Assembly: GCA_021775415.1 (NCBI GenBank)
Contig: JAJFHV010000010.1
Span: 186,001-250,000, forward strand
Direction of reading: 5' to 3'
From: Hyphomicrobiales bacterium
Lineage (GTDB): Bacteria; Pseudomonadota; Alphaproteobacteria; Rhizobiales; Rhizobiaceae
Length of the DNA stretch: 64,000 bases
Part shown: one piece after another, positions 54,959-64,000 of the stretch
Position numbering within the stretch: the first letter of the stretch is position 1
How the letters are laid out: each line of letters starts with the position of its first letter
Notes under the pieces: generated by a model
Databases searched by the model: none
Told to the model about the DNA's origin: nothing
Seen by the model: only the letters and a program-made list of their open reading frames with translations
Made by a program: the position numbers and the translations under genes

Positions 54959-55489
54959 TTAGTCGTCAGAGTTTTTTGAATCGTCGTCAGAATTCTGCCA
55001 ACGCTTCCAATGCCTGTCACCGTGAGGCTTACGGGTACGACGAATTTCTGCCATTTCGACAGCACCATCATCATTCCAGTCTGCAAGTGCATAAAACTTG
55101 CGGAGACGATTTTCGACCTCCTGATTGGCAAGTTTTCCATCCTCGTTGATATCAAGCTGCTTGAAGATGCGATCGGCTATCTTTCCCGAATGCCGTTTTA
55201 CGCGAGAAAACCCGTCGATTGCTTCGATAGCGCCAACTATTTCAGCCTTGGAGATTTCGCCATTTGCATTCTGGTCGGCATGGTCAAACTTGAGTTTAAC
55301 CGCGGCAAGAACCTCTTCAATACTGAGGGTCAGATCACCGTTGGCGTCTGCCCTGTCCATTAGTGCCTGGGGTGAGATGAGGCGCCGCATTTCGCGGTGC
55401 TCCTGATACCCCTGACCGGCAAAGGCCAAACTTCCGGCAACAAGCGCAAATGTGGTTCCGGCAATCGCAATTTTTGTGCTACGTTTCAT
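54959..55489 (-). CDS. Periplasmic EF-hand protein
   Basis: 176 residues. A signal peptide (about 1-24, ending SLAFAG) is followed by four EF-hand-like loops starting with Asp: DANGDLTLSIEE, DQNANGEISKAE, DINEDGKLANQE and DWNDDGAVEMAE. The C-terminus is Asp/Ser-rich. It probably binds Ca2+ in the periplasm as a buffer or sensor. The start overlaps the glnE 3' end by 11 bases, with GGAAAG as ribosome site, so it is co-transcribed with glnE. Confidence 0.87.
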   Translation of the reverse strand: MKRSTKIAIAGTTFALVAGSLAFAGQGYQEHREMRRLISPQALMDRADANGDLTLSIEEVLAAVKLKFDHADQNANGEISKAEIVGAIEAIDGFSRVKRHSGKIADRIFKQLDINEDGKLANQEVENRLRKFYALADWNDDGAVEMAEIRRTRKPHGDRHWKRWQNSDDDSKNSDD

Positions 55490-58481
55490 TGTTCTTTCCT
55501 TTAGCTGTGGTCGCCGTCATTGTTGCCTTCTTGCCCAGATTCCCTTCTGCCTGGACAGGTGGCAGAATTTTGTTGAACAGACCCCGAATTTCCTCCTGTG
55601 TACGCATCAGATGAGCGGCACAGGACTTCAAGTCGGGTAGGTCCATGCTCTCGCGCAAAGTTTTCACGAAACCGGACGGTGCAACATCGATGTCGCCGTC
55701 CGGGCCGAGGCAAATGCGCTGAATTTGCAATACTCCACAATACAGGTCGAAGGCGGAGAGGATTTTTTCGCGAGCCACAATTTCGATATCTTCCGCGCTG
55801 GAACTGGAAATTGCGTTCCTGATCGATGTCGCATCGTTATCTGCGGGGCCATTTTTCAAGGTAAGCCATTGGGCAATAAATTCGATATCAATCAGACCAC
55901 CTTTGGTATTTTTTACATCCCAGGGACCTGAACCCGCTTTTTCTTTTTCAATTCGCAAGCGCATATCACGAATTTCTTTGCCGAGATTCGGATTTTCACT
56001 GGCGTGAGAAAGCAATTCGCTGATTTTTGCACCAATTTCACTACAGAACACAGCATCGCCGGCAACGGGTCGTGCGCGAGTGAGCGCCTGAGACTCCCAT
56101 ACCCAAGCTTCTTCCCCCTGGTATTTGATGAACCCATCAACATGCGTTGCTAGTGGGCCAGCCTTGCCGGAAGGTCGCAGGCGGAAGTCCAGTTCGTAAA
56201 TAAGCCCTTCTGCAGTTGGCGCGCTCATTGCCGTAATCAATCGCTGGGTAAGGCGAATAAAATACTGAGAAGTAGCAAGTGGCTTTTCGCCGTCAGAATA
56301 CTCGGCATCCGCGTCATGATCATACAGGAATATCAAGTCCAGATCCGAGGTGGCGGTGAGTTCCCGACTTCCAAGCCGCCCCATGGCCAGGATGCAAATC
56401 CTTCCGCCTGGTATTTTACCGTGCCTGCTTTCAAACTCTGATTGCACAAGCGGCAGAAGAGAGGAGATCATGACTTCCGCAAGTTCGGAAAAAGCCTCCC
56501 CGGTCTGATGCGTAGTCAACGTCCCGCCAAAGTAGCGAATTCCGATCAGGAATTTATGCTCAGAGAAGAACCGCCGTGCCTGATCCAACGCAGATTCATA
56601 ACCCACAGCGCGTTCAAGATCAGCATCGAGGAGAGGACCAAGGATCTCTTTGGTCGCCAACGTATTCATAAATTGGGGATCAAGCAGTCCATCAAAAATG
56701 TGGGGCTTTCGTGCAATCGCATCTGCCAATCTTGGTGCAGCACCCAGGATACGCGCCAACAGGCTTGTAAGAGCTTTATTGGAACTAAGGATTGCGAAGA
56801 GCTGAATGCCCGCAGGCAGGCCGGAAACAAACTGACTAAAAGCAAACATTGCCTCGTCTGGATTCCCCGATTTTGCGAATTCTTTCAGCAAATGGGGAGC
56901 AAGCTCTGTGAGCAATTCCCGGGCCTGCGCTGATTGCAGTGCTGGAACACGACCGTAATGCCACCCCTTTACGATCTTTATTATTTCCGAAGCGCGCTGG
57001 TATCCCAATGCAGAAAGCGTTTCGACCGTACCGGGATCTTCATCATCCCCAGTAAATACCAGATTGCCCTTAATGGTAGAAAGTTCGGGAGCCGCCTCAA
57101 AAAGTTCCGCATATCGACCTTCAACTTGCTTAAGCACTTTTGTCAGTTGCTTTGAAAAACTGGCGACACTCGTGTCCCCCATCAAAAAAGCGATTCGTTT
57201 CAAGTCTTTATCGTTATCGGGTAAAGTATGAGTTTGTTCGTCAGACACCATTTGCAGCCGATGCTCAAGATTGCGCAAATACCAGTAGGCATCGCTCAAT
57301 TCATCCACGACTTTGGGTGAAATCCAATCCTGTTCTGATAATCGCTTCAGCGCTTCAATAGTGCGGCGCTCACGCAGTTTCTCATTTCTACCGCCGGCGA
57401 TGAGTTGCTGGGTTTGGGCGAAAAATTCAATTTCGCGAATTCCACCGCGACCAAGTTTAACGTTGTGTCCTTTGACTGCAATTTCACCATGACCCTTGTG
57501 TGCATGGATTTGGCGCTTGATGGAATGCACATCCTGGATCGCAGCAAAATCGAGATATTTACGCCAAACAAACGGAGAAAGCTCCTTCAGGCATCCGGCC
57601 CCCGCTTCCAGATCACCGGCAACCGGCCGGGCTTTGATCAGTGCTGCCCGTTCCCAATTTTGTCCCTGCCCTTCGTAGTAATTGAGCGCTGCGCCAAGGG
57701 GCATCACGGGAGGCGTAGATGATGGATCGGGACGCAGGCGCAAATCCATGCGGAATACGTATCCATCGCCAGTGCGTTCCTGCATCATTTTTACAAGCTG
57801 TTTGGCCATCCGGCCCAAAAGAGTCACCGGATCATCCGTGTGCAAAGTTATCGGCGCGCGCTCATCAAACAATAATATAAGATCAATATCACTTGAGTAA
57901 TTGAGTTCGCGTGCACCATGTTTTCCCATACCAAGGACAATCAGTCCCGATTGATATTGGGGAGCGGTAGAATCCACCAGCGCAAGTTTCCCGCCCTTTT
58001 CCTGTGTCAGCAAAATGAAGTCCAAGCATGCAGACAGCGCTGCATCGGCAAAATCTGAAAGGGCGGCTGTTACAGTTTTCCCTGACCACCACCCCCCCAA
58101 ATCAGCAAGCGCGCACAGTAGTGCTGTCTTTCGCTTCAATTTGCGAAGCCGCGACATTAGTTCAGCCACATCCTCCAGTCGCAATCCAAGCGAAACGCAC
58201 TCCTCTTGAATGGTCTGCTTTGTTTCTTCGAAGCTCCGGCTTGCAATATCAGCAAACATATCCGGATCAATCGAAGCACAGTCTCTTAAAAATGGTGACA
58301 GGTTGAACACGGCACCAAGGAATGCAGGCATACCTGGAGCATTATTCAGCTTTTTCGGCAGCTTGTTGTTGCCACTCCGTGACAGCTTTTCGGAGAGCTC
58401 GGCATATTCGGCCTTCGCCTTCGTTTCATCTAGCGGATTTAGAATGCGTGGTGAGGTTTCAAAGAACTGACACTTGCTCAT
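55479..58481 (-). CDS. glnE: Glutamine synthetase adenylyltransferase / adenylyl-removing enzyme
   Basis: 1000 residues. Two nucleotidyltransferase domains are visible: the N-terminal (adenylyl-removing) site GARELNYSSDIDLILLFD and the C-terminal (adenylylating) site GSRELTATSDLDLIFLYD, separated by a helical PII-binding region. It adjusts glutamine synthetase activity to nitrogen status. The ATG at 58481 is chosen; the frame is open 13 codons further. The histidine kinase gene ends five bases upstream, so it is in the same operon. Confidence 0.95.
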   Translation of the reverse strand: MSKCQFFETSPRILNPLDETKAKAEYAELSEKLSRSGNNKLPKKLNNAPGMPAFLGAVFNLSPFLRDCASIDPDMFADIASRSFEETKQTIQEECVSLGLRLEDVAELMSRLRKLKRKTALLCALADLGGWWSGKTVTAALSDFADAALSACLDFILLTQEKGGKLALVDSTAPQYQSGLIVLGMGKHGARELNYSSDIDLILLFDERAPITLHTDDPVTLLGRMAKQLVKMMQERTGDGYVFRMDLRLRPDPSSTPPVMPLGAALNYYEGQGQNWERAALIKARPVAGDLEAGAGCLKELSPFVWRKYLDFAAIQDVHSIKRQIHAHKGHGEIAVKGHNVKLGRGGIREIEFFAQTQQLIAGGRNEKLRERRTIEALKRLSEQDWISPKVVDELSDAYWYLRNLEHRLQMVSDEQTHTLPDNDKDLKRIAFLMGDTSVASFSKQLTKVLKQVEGRYAELFEAAPELSTIKGNLVFTGDDEDPGTVETLSALGYQRASEIIKIVKGWHYGRVPALQSAQARELLTELAPHLLKEFAKSGNPDEAMFAFSQFVSGLPAGIQLFAILSSNKALTSLLARILGAAPRLADAIARKPHIFDGLLDPQFMNTLATKEILGPLLDADLERAVGYESALDQARRFFSEHKFLIGIRYFGGTLTTHQTGEAFSELAEVMISSLLPLVQSEFESRHGKIPGGRICILAMGRLGSRELTATSDLDLIFLYDHDADAEYSDGEKPLATSQYFIRLTQRLITAMSAPTAEGLIYELDFRLRPSGKAGPLATHVDGFIKYQGEEAWVWESQALTRARPVAGDAVFCSEIGAKISELLSHASENPNLGKEIRDMRLRIEKEKAGSGPWDVKNTKGGLIDIEFIAQWLTLKNGPADNDATSIRNAISSSSAEDIEIVAREKILSAFDLYCGVLQIQRICLGPDGDIDVAPSGFVKTLRESMDLPDLKSCAAHLMRTQEEIRGLFNKILPPVQAEGNLGKKATMTATTAKGKNNET

Positions 58482-58485
58482 GACA

Positions 58486-59910
58486 TCATTCCGCCGCCGG
58501 ATTGAGCGAATTTTCAGCAACCGGGAAATCCAGTTCTACGCAAAGCCCGGGATTGTTGTCCTTCAATTCCAATCTGCCACCATGCAATTTAGTAATCGCA
58601 TTGACCAGACTTAGACCAAGACCGTTTCCGCTTTGGCTGCGACTTTCTTCTAGCCGTGCAAATCTCTCGAGTACTTTTTCCCGGTCCTTTGCTGCAATTC
58701 CTGACCCGGTGTCGCAAACGCTAATTGTTATCACCTGATTGCCAAGTTCAATTCCGATCTCAATGACACCCGCATCGCCTCCTCCACCGTATTTCAGGGC
58801 ATTGTCAATCAGGTTGGAAATGGCTTGAGAAATCAGTTCACGACTACCATTGATTTCAACCTTGGCGGCGCCTTCAATACCTACAAGCTTGAGGTTGAGC
58901 TCAATACCGCGCTCTTCTGAAACTGGGGAGTAGAGTTCATGCGCGTCGCGAAGAATTGTCACCAAATCAATTTTTGAAAACCGGGCAACACTTGCCCCGG
59001 ATTCCACTCTCGAAATCATCAACAGCGCATCGAAGGTCTTCACGATCTGATCGCAGTCCGAGATGATTTCCTCAAGCGCGTCTTCCCTGGCATCGGGGTC
59101 ACTGGACAAGCCAAGTGCCTGATCTGCCTTGTTGCGCAAGCGGGTGATGGGTGTTTTCAAATCATGGGCGATATTATCCGACATCTGCTTCAACCCATCA
59201 TCAAGGCCAGCGATGCGATCCAGCATGGTATTGAGATTTTCAGACAGCCGATCAAATTCATCACCAGCACCGGTAACCGGCAAACGTTCGTCGCGGTCAC
59301 CAGCCATGATCCTGCTTGATGAACGCGATACCTGATCGATACGGCGCAAAGCCCTTTTGCCAACAAGTAGCCAGGTCAAAAGCCCGAGCAGGATCATGCT
59401 GGCCAACACAATCAGGAACGCCCGGCGCACAACTTTGCGAAATCCTTCATGCTCACCAATATCCCGGCCCACCAAAACCCGCATACCATTTGGAATCTCA
59501 AGTACCCGCGCGACCGCGCGGTGACCGCGTCCTGCCGGATCACCATATCTGGAATAGCTAAACGGTTTCCCGGTCCAGCCAATTCGGTTCATGACACCAC
59601 TTTCCAGTTGCGGCACGTTACCAGCAATAATACGACCAGAGGGATCGGCAACAATGTAGAGGTTTGCTCCGGGCGCTCTGGCGCGGCGATCCAGGGTTCG
59701 GATAAGTGAGTTAATCCCGCTGCCACGGTATATTTTTGCGAGGCTCATAACCTCCTCATCGATCGAGTTTTCATACTGCTTGCGCAACACGTTTACGGTA
59801 CCGGCAGTCATATAGCCAACCACACCGATCGCGAGAATACCGAAAATTATTGTGTAGATGATCGACAGCCGAACCGCAGTTACCCTGAACAATGAGCGGA
59901 CTGAAACCAT
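58486..59910 (-). CDS. Sensor histidine kinase of the two-component pair
   Basis: 474 residues. The first span is at about 13-37 and the second near 160-180 (FLIVLASMILLGLLTWLLV), then HAMP, HisKA (NIAHDLKTPITRLRNKA, His in the HDLKTP motif) and HATPase (NLIDNALKYGG, VCDTGSGIAAKD, GNGLGLSLVNA). The periplasmic part is about 120 residues. The frame is open upstream to 60042, but ATG 59910 lies four bases after the regulator stop and starts at the expected N-terminus. It pairs with the adjacent response regulator. Confidence 0.92.
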   Translation of the reverse strand: MVSVRSLFRVTAVRLSIIYTIIFGILAIGVVGYMTAGTVNVLRKQYENSIDEEVMSLAKIYRGSGINSLIRTLDRRARAPGANLYIVADPSGRIIAGNVPQLESGVMNRIGWTGKPFSYSRYGDPAGRGHRAVARVLEIPNGMRVLVGRDIGEHEGFRKVVRRAFLIVLASMILLGLLTWLLVGKRALRRIDQVSRSSSRIMAGDRDERLPVTGAGDEFDRLSENLNTMLDRIAGLDDGLKQMSDNIAHDLKTPITRLRNKADQALGLSSDPDAREDALEEIISDCDQIVKTFDALLMISRVESGASVARFSKIDLVTILRDAHELYSPVSEERGIELNLKLVGIEGAAKVEINGSRELISQAISNLIDNALKYGGGGDAGVIEIGIELGNQVITISVCDTGSGIAAKDREKVLERFARLEESRSQSGNGLGLSLVNAITKLHGGRLELKDNNPGLCVELDFPVAENSLNPAAE

Positions 59911-59914
59911 GCGC

Positions 59915-60592
59915 TTAACCCGGATCACAGAGTTTGTAACCGGCGCCCCGCACGGTTTGCAGCATGGGATCATCAAAGTCCTTGTCAATCTTGGCTCGCA
60001 GCCTTGAGACATGAACATCAATGACGTTGGTCTGGGGATCAAAGTGATAATCCCACACTTTTTCGAGTAGCATTGTTCGGGTCACCACCCGATCGGCATT
60101 TTTCATCAAGTATTCCAGCAATCGATATTCGCGCGGCTGTAACAGAATATTCTGCCCTGCTCGCTTCACCGTGTGGGAAAGCCGGTCAAGCTCAAGCTCC
60201 CCAACCTTGATAGTGGTTTCCTGCTCATCGCCGCGAACTCGCCGTCCCAGAACCTCCACCCGGGCAAGAAGCTCGGAAAATGCATAGGGTTTGGTCAGAT
60301 AATCATCACCCCCGGATCTGAGCCCCTCGACGCGATCGTCGACCTCACCCAATGCGGACAAGATCAAGGCAGGGGTACCGTCTCCGGCGTCACGAAGTTT
60401 TTTCAGAATTGATAGCCCATCCAATTTTGGCAGCATCCGGTCGACGACCAGAACATCATATTCACCTGTGCTGGCAAGATGGTGACCGTTCTCACCATCC
60501 CCGGCATGGGTTGGATTGTGACCGGCCTCCGAAAATGCCTTTATCAGGAAAGAAGCCGCCTCGATGTCATCTTCAATTATTAGAATCTGCAT
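59915..60592 (-). CDS. OmpR-family response regulator
   Basis: 225 residues. The receiver domain has the acidic pair in ILIIEDDIEAASF, the phospho-Asp in DVLVVDRMLPKLDG and the Lys in DYLTKPYAFSELLARV. The C-terminal winged helix ends with VWDYHFDPQTNVIDVHVSRL and TVRGAGYKL. It is the cognate regulator of the downstream kinase. Regulation of the preceding degP is likely from position (inference). Similar order (degP, regulator, kinase, glnE) is common in Rhizobiales. Confidence 0.93.
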   Translation of the reverse strand: MQILIIEDDIEAASFLIKAFSEAGHNPTHAGDGENGHHLASTGEYDVLVVDRMLPKLDGLSILKKLRDAGDGTPALILSALGEVDDRVEGLRSGGDDYLTKPYAFSELLARVEVLGRRVRGDEQETTIKVGELELDRLSHTVKRAGQNILLQPREYRLLEYLMKNADRVVTRTMLLEKVWDYHFDPQTNVIDVHVSRLRAKIDKDFDDPMLQTVRGAGYKLCDPG

Positions 60593-60624
60593 CCGCTGAT
60601 CCTACATGTTCAATATTGGTGATA

Positions 60625-60670
60625 AAAGAAAAAGAACGGCGACGGGTTTGAAGGGGATAAACCCGTCGCC
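60625..60670 (-). terminator. Rho-independent terminator between degP and the response regulator
   Basis: A 12-pair stem GGCGACGGGTTT / AAACCCGTCGCC with a nine-base loop. Read on the minus strand it is followed by GTTCTTTTTCTTTT. It lies about 60 bases after the degP stop and 33 bases before the regulator ATG, so it must separate the transcripts at least partly; the regulator may have its own promoter inside this short gap or depend on readthrough. Confidence 0.88.
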
Positions 60671-60727
60671 TGATTGCAATCCGCGATGAAGGCGACCGTT
60701 TGAGATGCGGAAAGCAAATTGCAAAGC

Positions 60728-62233
60728 CTAGCCCTGGTCGACAGGTATAGGAACAAACAGAGTGTTATCGTTCCGCTTGATGTGGAACAGCGCCGACTTT
60801 CGGCCAAGATCGACAACCTCATCGACTGCTTTCTTCAAAGCCATCGGATCAGAAACATCCTCGCCGTTAACCGCAACAATTACATCGCCTGGACGAACGC
60901 CTTTTTGTTCAGCGCTGCTACCCGGTTCCACATCACGAACCAACACTCCTTGACCATCACTCAGGCTTTCAATCTGAAGGCCAAGTTTGGAAAGGCTTTG
61001 TGGTTTGACACTTTGTCGGCTTGCTTTAGTGGCAGGAGCTTCAAGCTTGCCAAGCTTCACCTCCATGTTTTCAGATGCTCCATCACGCCATACCTCAAGT
61101 GTGACTGTGGTTTCAGGGTCGTACGAACCAATGGTTCGGGCCAATTCCCGAGGGCCCTTGATTTTTTTCCCATCGACAGCCGCGATGATGTCGCCGGACA
61201 CGATACCGGCATCATCTGCGGGGCTTCCTTCCTGTGGTGAGGTGACAATTGCACCTTCCGAGAATTCCAGGCCCAGGGATTCAGCGATATCAGGGGTTAC
61301 AGGTTGAATTTGAACACCCAGCCACCCGCGAACAACGTTACCATTGTCAATCAGGTCATTTACTATTTCGCTGGCAGTCGAGGCTGGAATGGCAAACGCA
61401 ATGCCGACATTACCTCCTGATGGTGAGAAGATAGCGGTGTTAATACCGACCACTTCACCCTGGAGATTGAATGCCGGGCCACCCGAATTACCCTTGTTAA
61501 CAGCAGCATCGATTTGAATGAAATCATCGTATCTGTTGGCACCAATCTCTCGGCCATGAGCTGAGACAATACCAGCCGTAACGGTACCGCCCAGTCCGAA
61601 AGGATTGCCGACGGCCACCACCCATTCGCCAATACGCGGCCTGTCGTTACCAAAATCAACATAGGTAAACTTGTCGTTTGCCTCTACTTTCAACACGGCT
61701 AGGTCGGTACGGGCATCGGCTCCCACCAAAGATGCTTCATGCTCACTTCCATCATCCAGAACAACGATGAATTTGGAGCCGTTTTCGATGACGTGGTGAT
61801 TGGTTACGACATAGCCGTCTTCAGACACAAAAAACCCTGAACCTTGGGATTGACCGGGACCACGTGGCTTTCCATTTCGGGGGCCGCGCTTAAATTCACC
61901 ACCGCGATTTTGAAATTTTCGAAAAAATTCCTCTAACCCAAATCCGTCTTCAGGTGAGGAACGCCTGTCGAAATTGTATTCGCCATTGTCCGTGGCCGGG
62001 TGAATATCAGCTTCAACACGGACACTTACAACTGCGGGAGAAACGGCCTCAACCACATCCGCGAAGCTGAACGCAACAGGGGCTTCAACTTTTACTGCAT
62101 CGGCCAGTGACGGTGTCACAGAAAGAATGCCCGAGCTGCCGACACCATAACCGACCACCCCAATTGCAAGGGCGGAGGCGAGCAGGATTTTTCGGAAGGG
62201 TTTTAAAACGTTGGATTGAGAGGAGGTATTCAT
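60728..62233 (-). CDS. degP: Periplasmic serine protease/chaperone, DegP/DegQ (Do) family
   Basis: 501 residues. A signal/anchor is at about 14-42. The trypsin-like domain has His in YVVTNHHVIENG, Asp in DARTDLAVLKV and Ser in NKGNSGGPAFNLQG. Two PDZ domains follow (about 290-375 and 400-490; each with VxPGDVIVAVNG-like strands). It degrades or refolds damaged envelope proteins. A Gly/Arg-rich loop (about 100-125) precedes the catalytic domain, as in other DegP/Q proteins. AAGGGAA lies before the ATG. Confidence 0.95.
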   Translation of the reverse strand: MNTSSQSNVLKPFRKILLASALAIGVVGYGVGSSGILSVTPSLADAVKVEAPVAFSFADVVEAVSPAVVSVRVEADIHPATDNGEYNFDRRSSPEDGFGLEEFFRKFQNRGGEFKRGPRNGKPRGPGQSQGSGFFVSEDGYVVTNHHVIENGSKFIVVLDDGSEHEASLVGADARTDLAVLKVEANDKFTYVDFGNDRPRIGEWVVAVGNPFGLGGTVTAGIVSAHGREIGANRYDDFIQIDAAVNKGNSGGPAFNLQGEVVGINTAIFSPSGGNVGIAFAIPASTASEIVNDLIDNGNVVRGWLGVQIQPVTPDIAESLGLEFSEGAIVTSPQEGSPADDAGIVSGDIIAAVDGKKIKGPRELARTIGSYDPETTVTLEVWRDGASENMEVKLGKLEAPATKASRQSVKPQSLSKLGLQIESLSDGQGVLVRDVEPGSSAEQKGVRPGDVIVAVNGEDVSDPMALKKAVDEVVDLGRKSALFHIKRNDNTLFVPIPVDQG

Positions 62234-62362
62234 CGATATTCCCTTGTATTGGCTATGTAACCGGCAACCAGCACATTGTTGTGCGAAGCCATTGGAGCCA
62301 ATATGGGGAACTCAAAATTACATTTGTATGTCCGACGAATTAAACTTTTGTAATGAAAGCAA

Positions 62363-63595
62363 TTAATCCGCGTAGTCGGTGACAATCTTCGCACCGCTCT
62401 CAAGTGTACGATGCACCGGGCATTTATCGGCAATTTCCAGCAATTTTTGCCTTATTGTCTCGTCTTCGACGCCATCAATGGTGATCTTGCGCTCGAAAAC
62501 ATCAATCTTCCCGCCCTTTCCACGCTCTTCTTCTGAGCACTCCATGCAATCAGCGGCATGAATTTTATCGTGCGATACGCCGACCGAAATACGCCCGATG
62601 TCGAGTTTTTTGAAATCTGCATACATTCGAATTGTCATGGAGGTACACGCACCTAAAGAAGCTGAAAGATAATCATAGGGTGTGGGACCGGAATCAAGGC
62701 CGCCAACCGAGAGAGGCTCGTCTGCAATTAAACGGTGCGATCCTGTAACAACAGTGTTTTGAAATTTTCCCATCCCGGTTTCTGAAACCAGTGTTTCTCC
62801 GCCAATCTCTTCATCGTCCCCCATAGCAGCAGATGCGAGATAACGAGCACTCCAGGCACCGATAATATTTGCAGCAAACACTGCATCTTCTTCACTGCTT
62901 ACCAAATGGTCTGCCTTGTCCAAAGATACGAAGCTCTTGGGATGTTTTGCTGTTAGAAATATCTGCTGGGCGTTCTCAATCCCCACGGTCTGATCAACTG
63001 GTGAATGTAAAACGAGGATGGGTTTTTTCAGCTTGGCGACGCGCTCCAGCACATCATTTGCCTGGAGATCTTCCAAAAACTGTTTGCGAATGGAGAATTC
63101 ACGACCCCCCAAATTTACCAAAGCCTCCCCAGCCTCACCGATTTCATCAATTTTTGCGCCAAAGTTGTGGACTACGTGATCTGCTTCTGCCGGGGCACCA
63201 ATGGTCGCGACCGCGGCTATTTCCGGAATATCGCCAGCAACGGACAGCACAGCTGCACCACCGAGCGAGTGTCCGATTAACAAGCTGGGGGCTGCAAAAT
63301 TCTCTCGAAGATAATTAGCGGCGACAATCAGGTCCTCGCGATTTGAAGAAAAATTTGTCGACGCAAAATCACCGCCGCTTTTACCAAGACCGGTAAAATC
63401 AAACCGCAGGACAGCAATGCCAAGTTTGGAAAGTTCGCCTGAGATTCGCCGTGTGGCATGAAGCTCTTTCGAGCAGGTAAAACAGTGGGCAAATATTGCG
63501 TAGGCCCGAACTGTACCCGCAGGAAGATCAAGGCGGGCAGAGAGCTTTGCCCCCTGGCTGCCTTCAAAGTCTACACGTTGTGTTGTTGAATTCAT
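62363..63595 (-). CDS. Alpha/beta hydrolase-OsmC fusion protein
   Basis: 410 residues. Residues 1 to about 255 are an alpha/beta hydrolase with nucleophile elbow IGHSLGGAAVLS, Asp in VLHSPVDQTVG and His in KADHLVSSEED. Residues about 265-410 are an OsmC-like peroxidase domain with its two redox Cys in SLGACTSMTIRMY and DKCPVHRTL. The OsmC half has two more Cys near HAADCMECSEEE. Such fusions are known; the OsmC half reduces organic peroxides, while the hydrolase substrate is unknown. It is divergent from nothing; its neighbours are on the same strand with 60-130 bp gaps. Confidence 0.92.
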   Translation of the reverse strand: MNSTTQRVDFEGSQGAKLSARLDLPAGTVRAYAIFAHCFTCSKELHATRRISGELSKLGIAVLRFDFTGLGKSGGDFASTNFSSNREDLIVAANYLRENFAAPSLLIGHSLGGAAVLSVAGDIPEIAAVATIGAPAEADHVVHNFGAKIDEIGEAGEALVNLGGREFSIRKQFLEDLQANDVLERVAKLKKPILVLHSPVDQTVGIENAQQIFLTAKHPKSFVSLDKADHLVSSEEDAVFAANIIGAWSARYLASAAMGDDEEIGGETLVSETGMGKFQNTVVTGSHRLIADEPLSVGGLDSGPTPYDYLSASLGACTSMTIRMYADFKKLDIGRISVGVSHDKIHAADCMECSEEERGKGGKIDVFERKITIDGVEDETIRQKLLEIADKCPVHRTLESGAKIVTDYAD

Positions 63596-63654
63596 TACAT
63601 CCTCCCGCAGGCTGGAATAGCCATAATCCGCTCGTTATCAATATCGTAAAGTGC

Positions 63655-64000
63655 TCAATCACTTTCATCCAGAATTTTCGTGAGCAATTTGTGTTCGCGC
63701 TTGCTTAGATGCTTTGGCTCAGTTGTCACCCCTTTGTTGGAGCGGAACAAAATTGCAGCGGCACAAACCCCAATCAGCAGAACAATTGCAGGCAGGAGCC
63801 AAAGAACAACCGTTTGGCCGCCAAACCTTGGCTTTAAAAGCACGAACTCACCATATCTTGCGACGAGATGATCCAGGATCAGAGTGTCTGTTAGACCTTC
63901 GGTGAGCTTTTCTCGGATCAGCACCCTCAAATCCTTTGCCAAAGGTGCATTGGAATCGTCGATGGACTGGTTTTGACAAACTAGACACCGGACTTGAGCG
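63655..64000 (-). CDS. ccmH: Cytochrome c-type biogenesis protein CcmH (5' end outside window)
   Basis: The frame runs off the right edge. The first visible residues are AQVRCLVCQNQSIDDSNAPL, which carry the conserved RCxxCQ redox motif of CcmH/CycL. VARYGEFVLLKP follows, then a single C-terminal span (VVLWLLPAIVLLIGVCAAAI). It reduces apocytochrome c in the periplasm during heme attachment. The rest of a ccm cluster presumably lies to the right. Confidence 0.95.
   Translation of the reverse strand, partial: AQVRCLVCQNQSIDDSNAPLAKDLRVLIREKLTEGLTDTLILDHLVARYGEFVLLKPRFGGQTVVLWLLPAIVLLIGVCAAAILFRSNKGVTTEPKHLSKREHKLLTKILDESD

Overview
The window looks like one contiguous piece of an alphaproteobacterial chromosome, most likely Hyphomicrobiales (Rhizobiales). 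The supporting signs are an Omp2-type porin, a degP / response regulator / histidine kinase / glnE gene order, homospermidine synthase, AMP nucleosidase, a fused CysNC, a CcmH-type cytochrome c maturation gene at the right edge, and many 1- to 4-base stop/start overlaps. Base composition is moderate (near 50% GC by eye). No phage, transposase, CRISPR array or rRNA was seen.

Layout. 1-5.2 kb: the tail of an alpha/beta hydrolase, then a minus-strand envelope operon (BON-repeat OmpA protein, a 33-residue membrane peptide that is easy to miss, and a membrane-anchored tandem helix-hairpin-helix protein), then a porin with a clear terminator. 5.7-9.3 kb: a TPR-sulfotransferase, tRNA-Ser(GCU), and a 1.77 kb islet that carries a single methyltransferase gene and is bounded by exact 65-bp copies of the tRNA 3' part. 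9.35-17 kb: a ten-gene Mrp-type cation/proton antiporter operon with three NuoL/M/N-like subunits and a free-standing MrpA C-terminal domain. 17.3-25 kb: sulfate activation (cysD, cysNC) beside four glycosyltransferases. 25-31 kb: an oligopeptide-type ABC operon with a fused double ATPase. 31.3-34.8 kb: ATP-grasp, cupin, nucleotide-sugar epimerase and Sel1 genes, with a hairpin-rich 365-bp gap between the last two. 35.3-44.1 kb: mixed housekeeping genes (GST, AMP nucleosidase, EEP hydrolase, homospermidine synthase, ETF-QO, uracil-DNA glycosylase, MFS). 44.1-46.9 kb: a TPP-riboswitch operon thiM-thiD plus a Tat-exported TRAP binding protein. 47-64 kb: EamA exporter, pgi, pepN, a PAS histidine kinase, an EF-hand protein, glnE, a two-component pair, degP, an alpha/beta hydrolase-OsmC fusion, and partial ccmH.

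How the genes may work together (inference). PAPS made by CysD/CysNC could feed sulfotransferases such as the one at 5.7 kb, and the glycosyltransferase, ATP-grasp and epimerase genes point to a surface glycan. The thiamine salvage operon appears to have gained its own periplasmic receptor. The degP/regulator/kinase set looks like an envelope-stress module.

The strongest candidates for something undescribed are: (1) the integrase-less tRNA-Ser islet; (2) the orphan TRAP receptor under a TPP riboswitch whose conserved core appears to double as the Shine-Dalgarno; (3) the run of consecutive hairpins at 34367-34564; (4) the glycosyltransferase trio next to the PAPS genes and the ATP-grasp/cupin pair; and (5) two very small membrane-peptide genes. 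No database search was possible, so family names come from recognised motifs and gene order.
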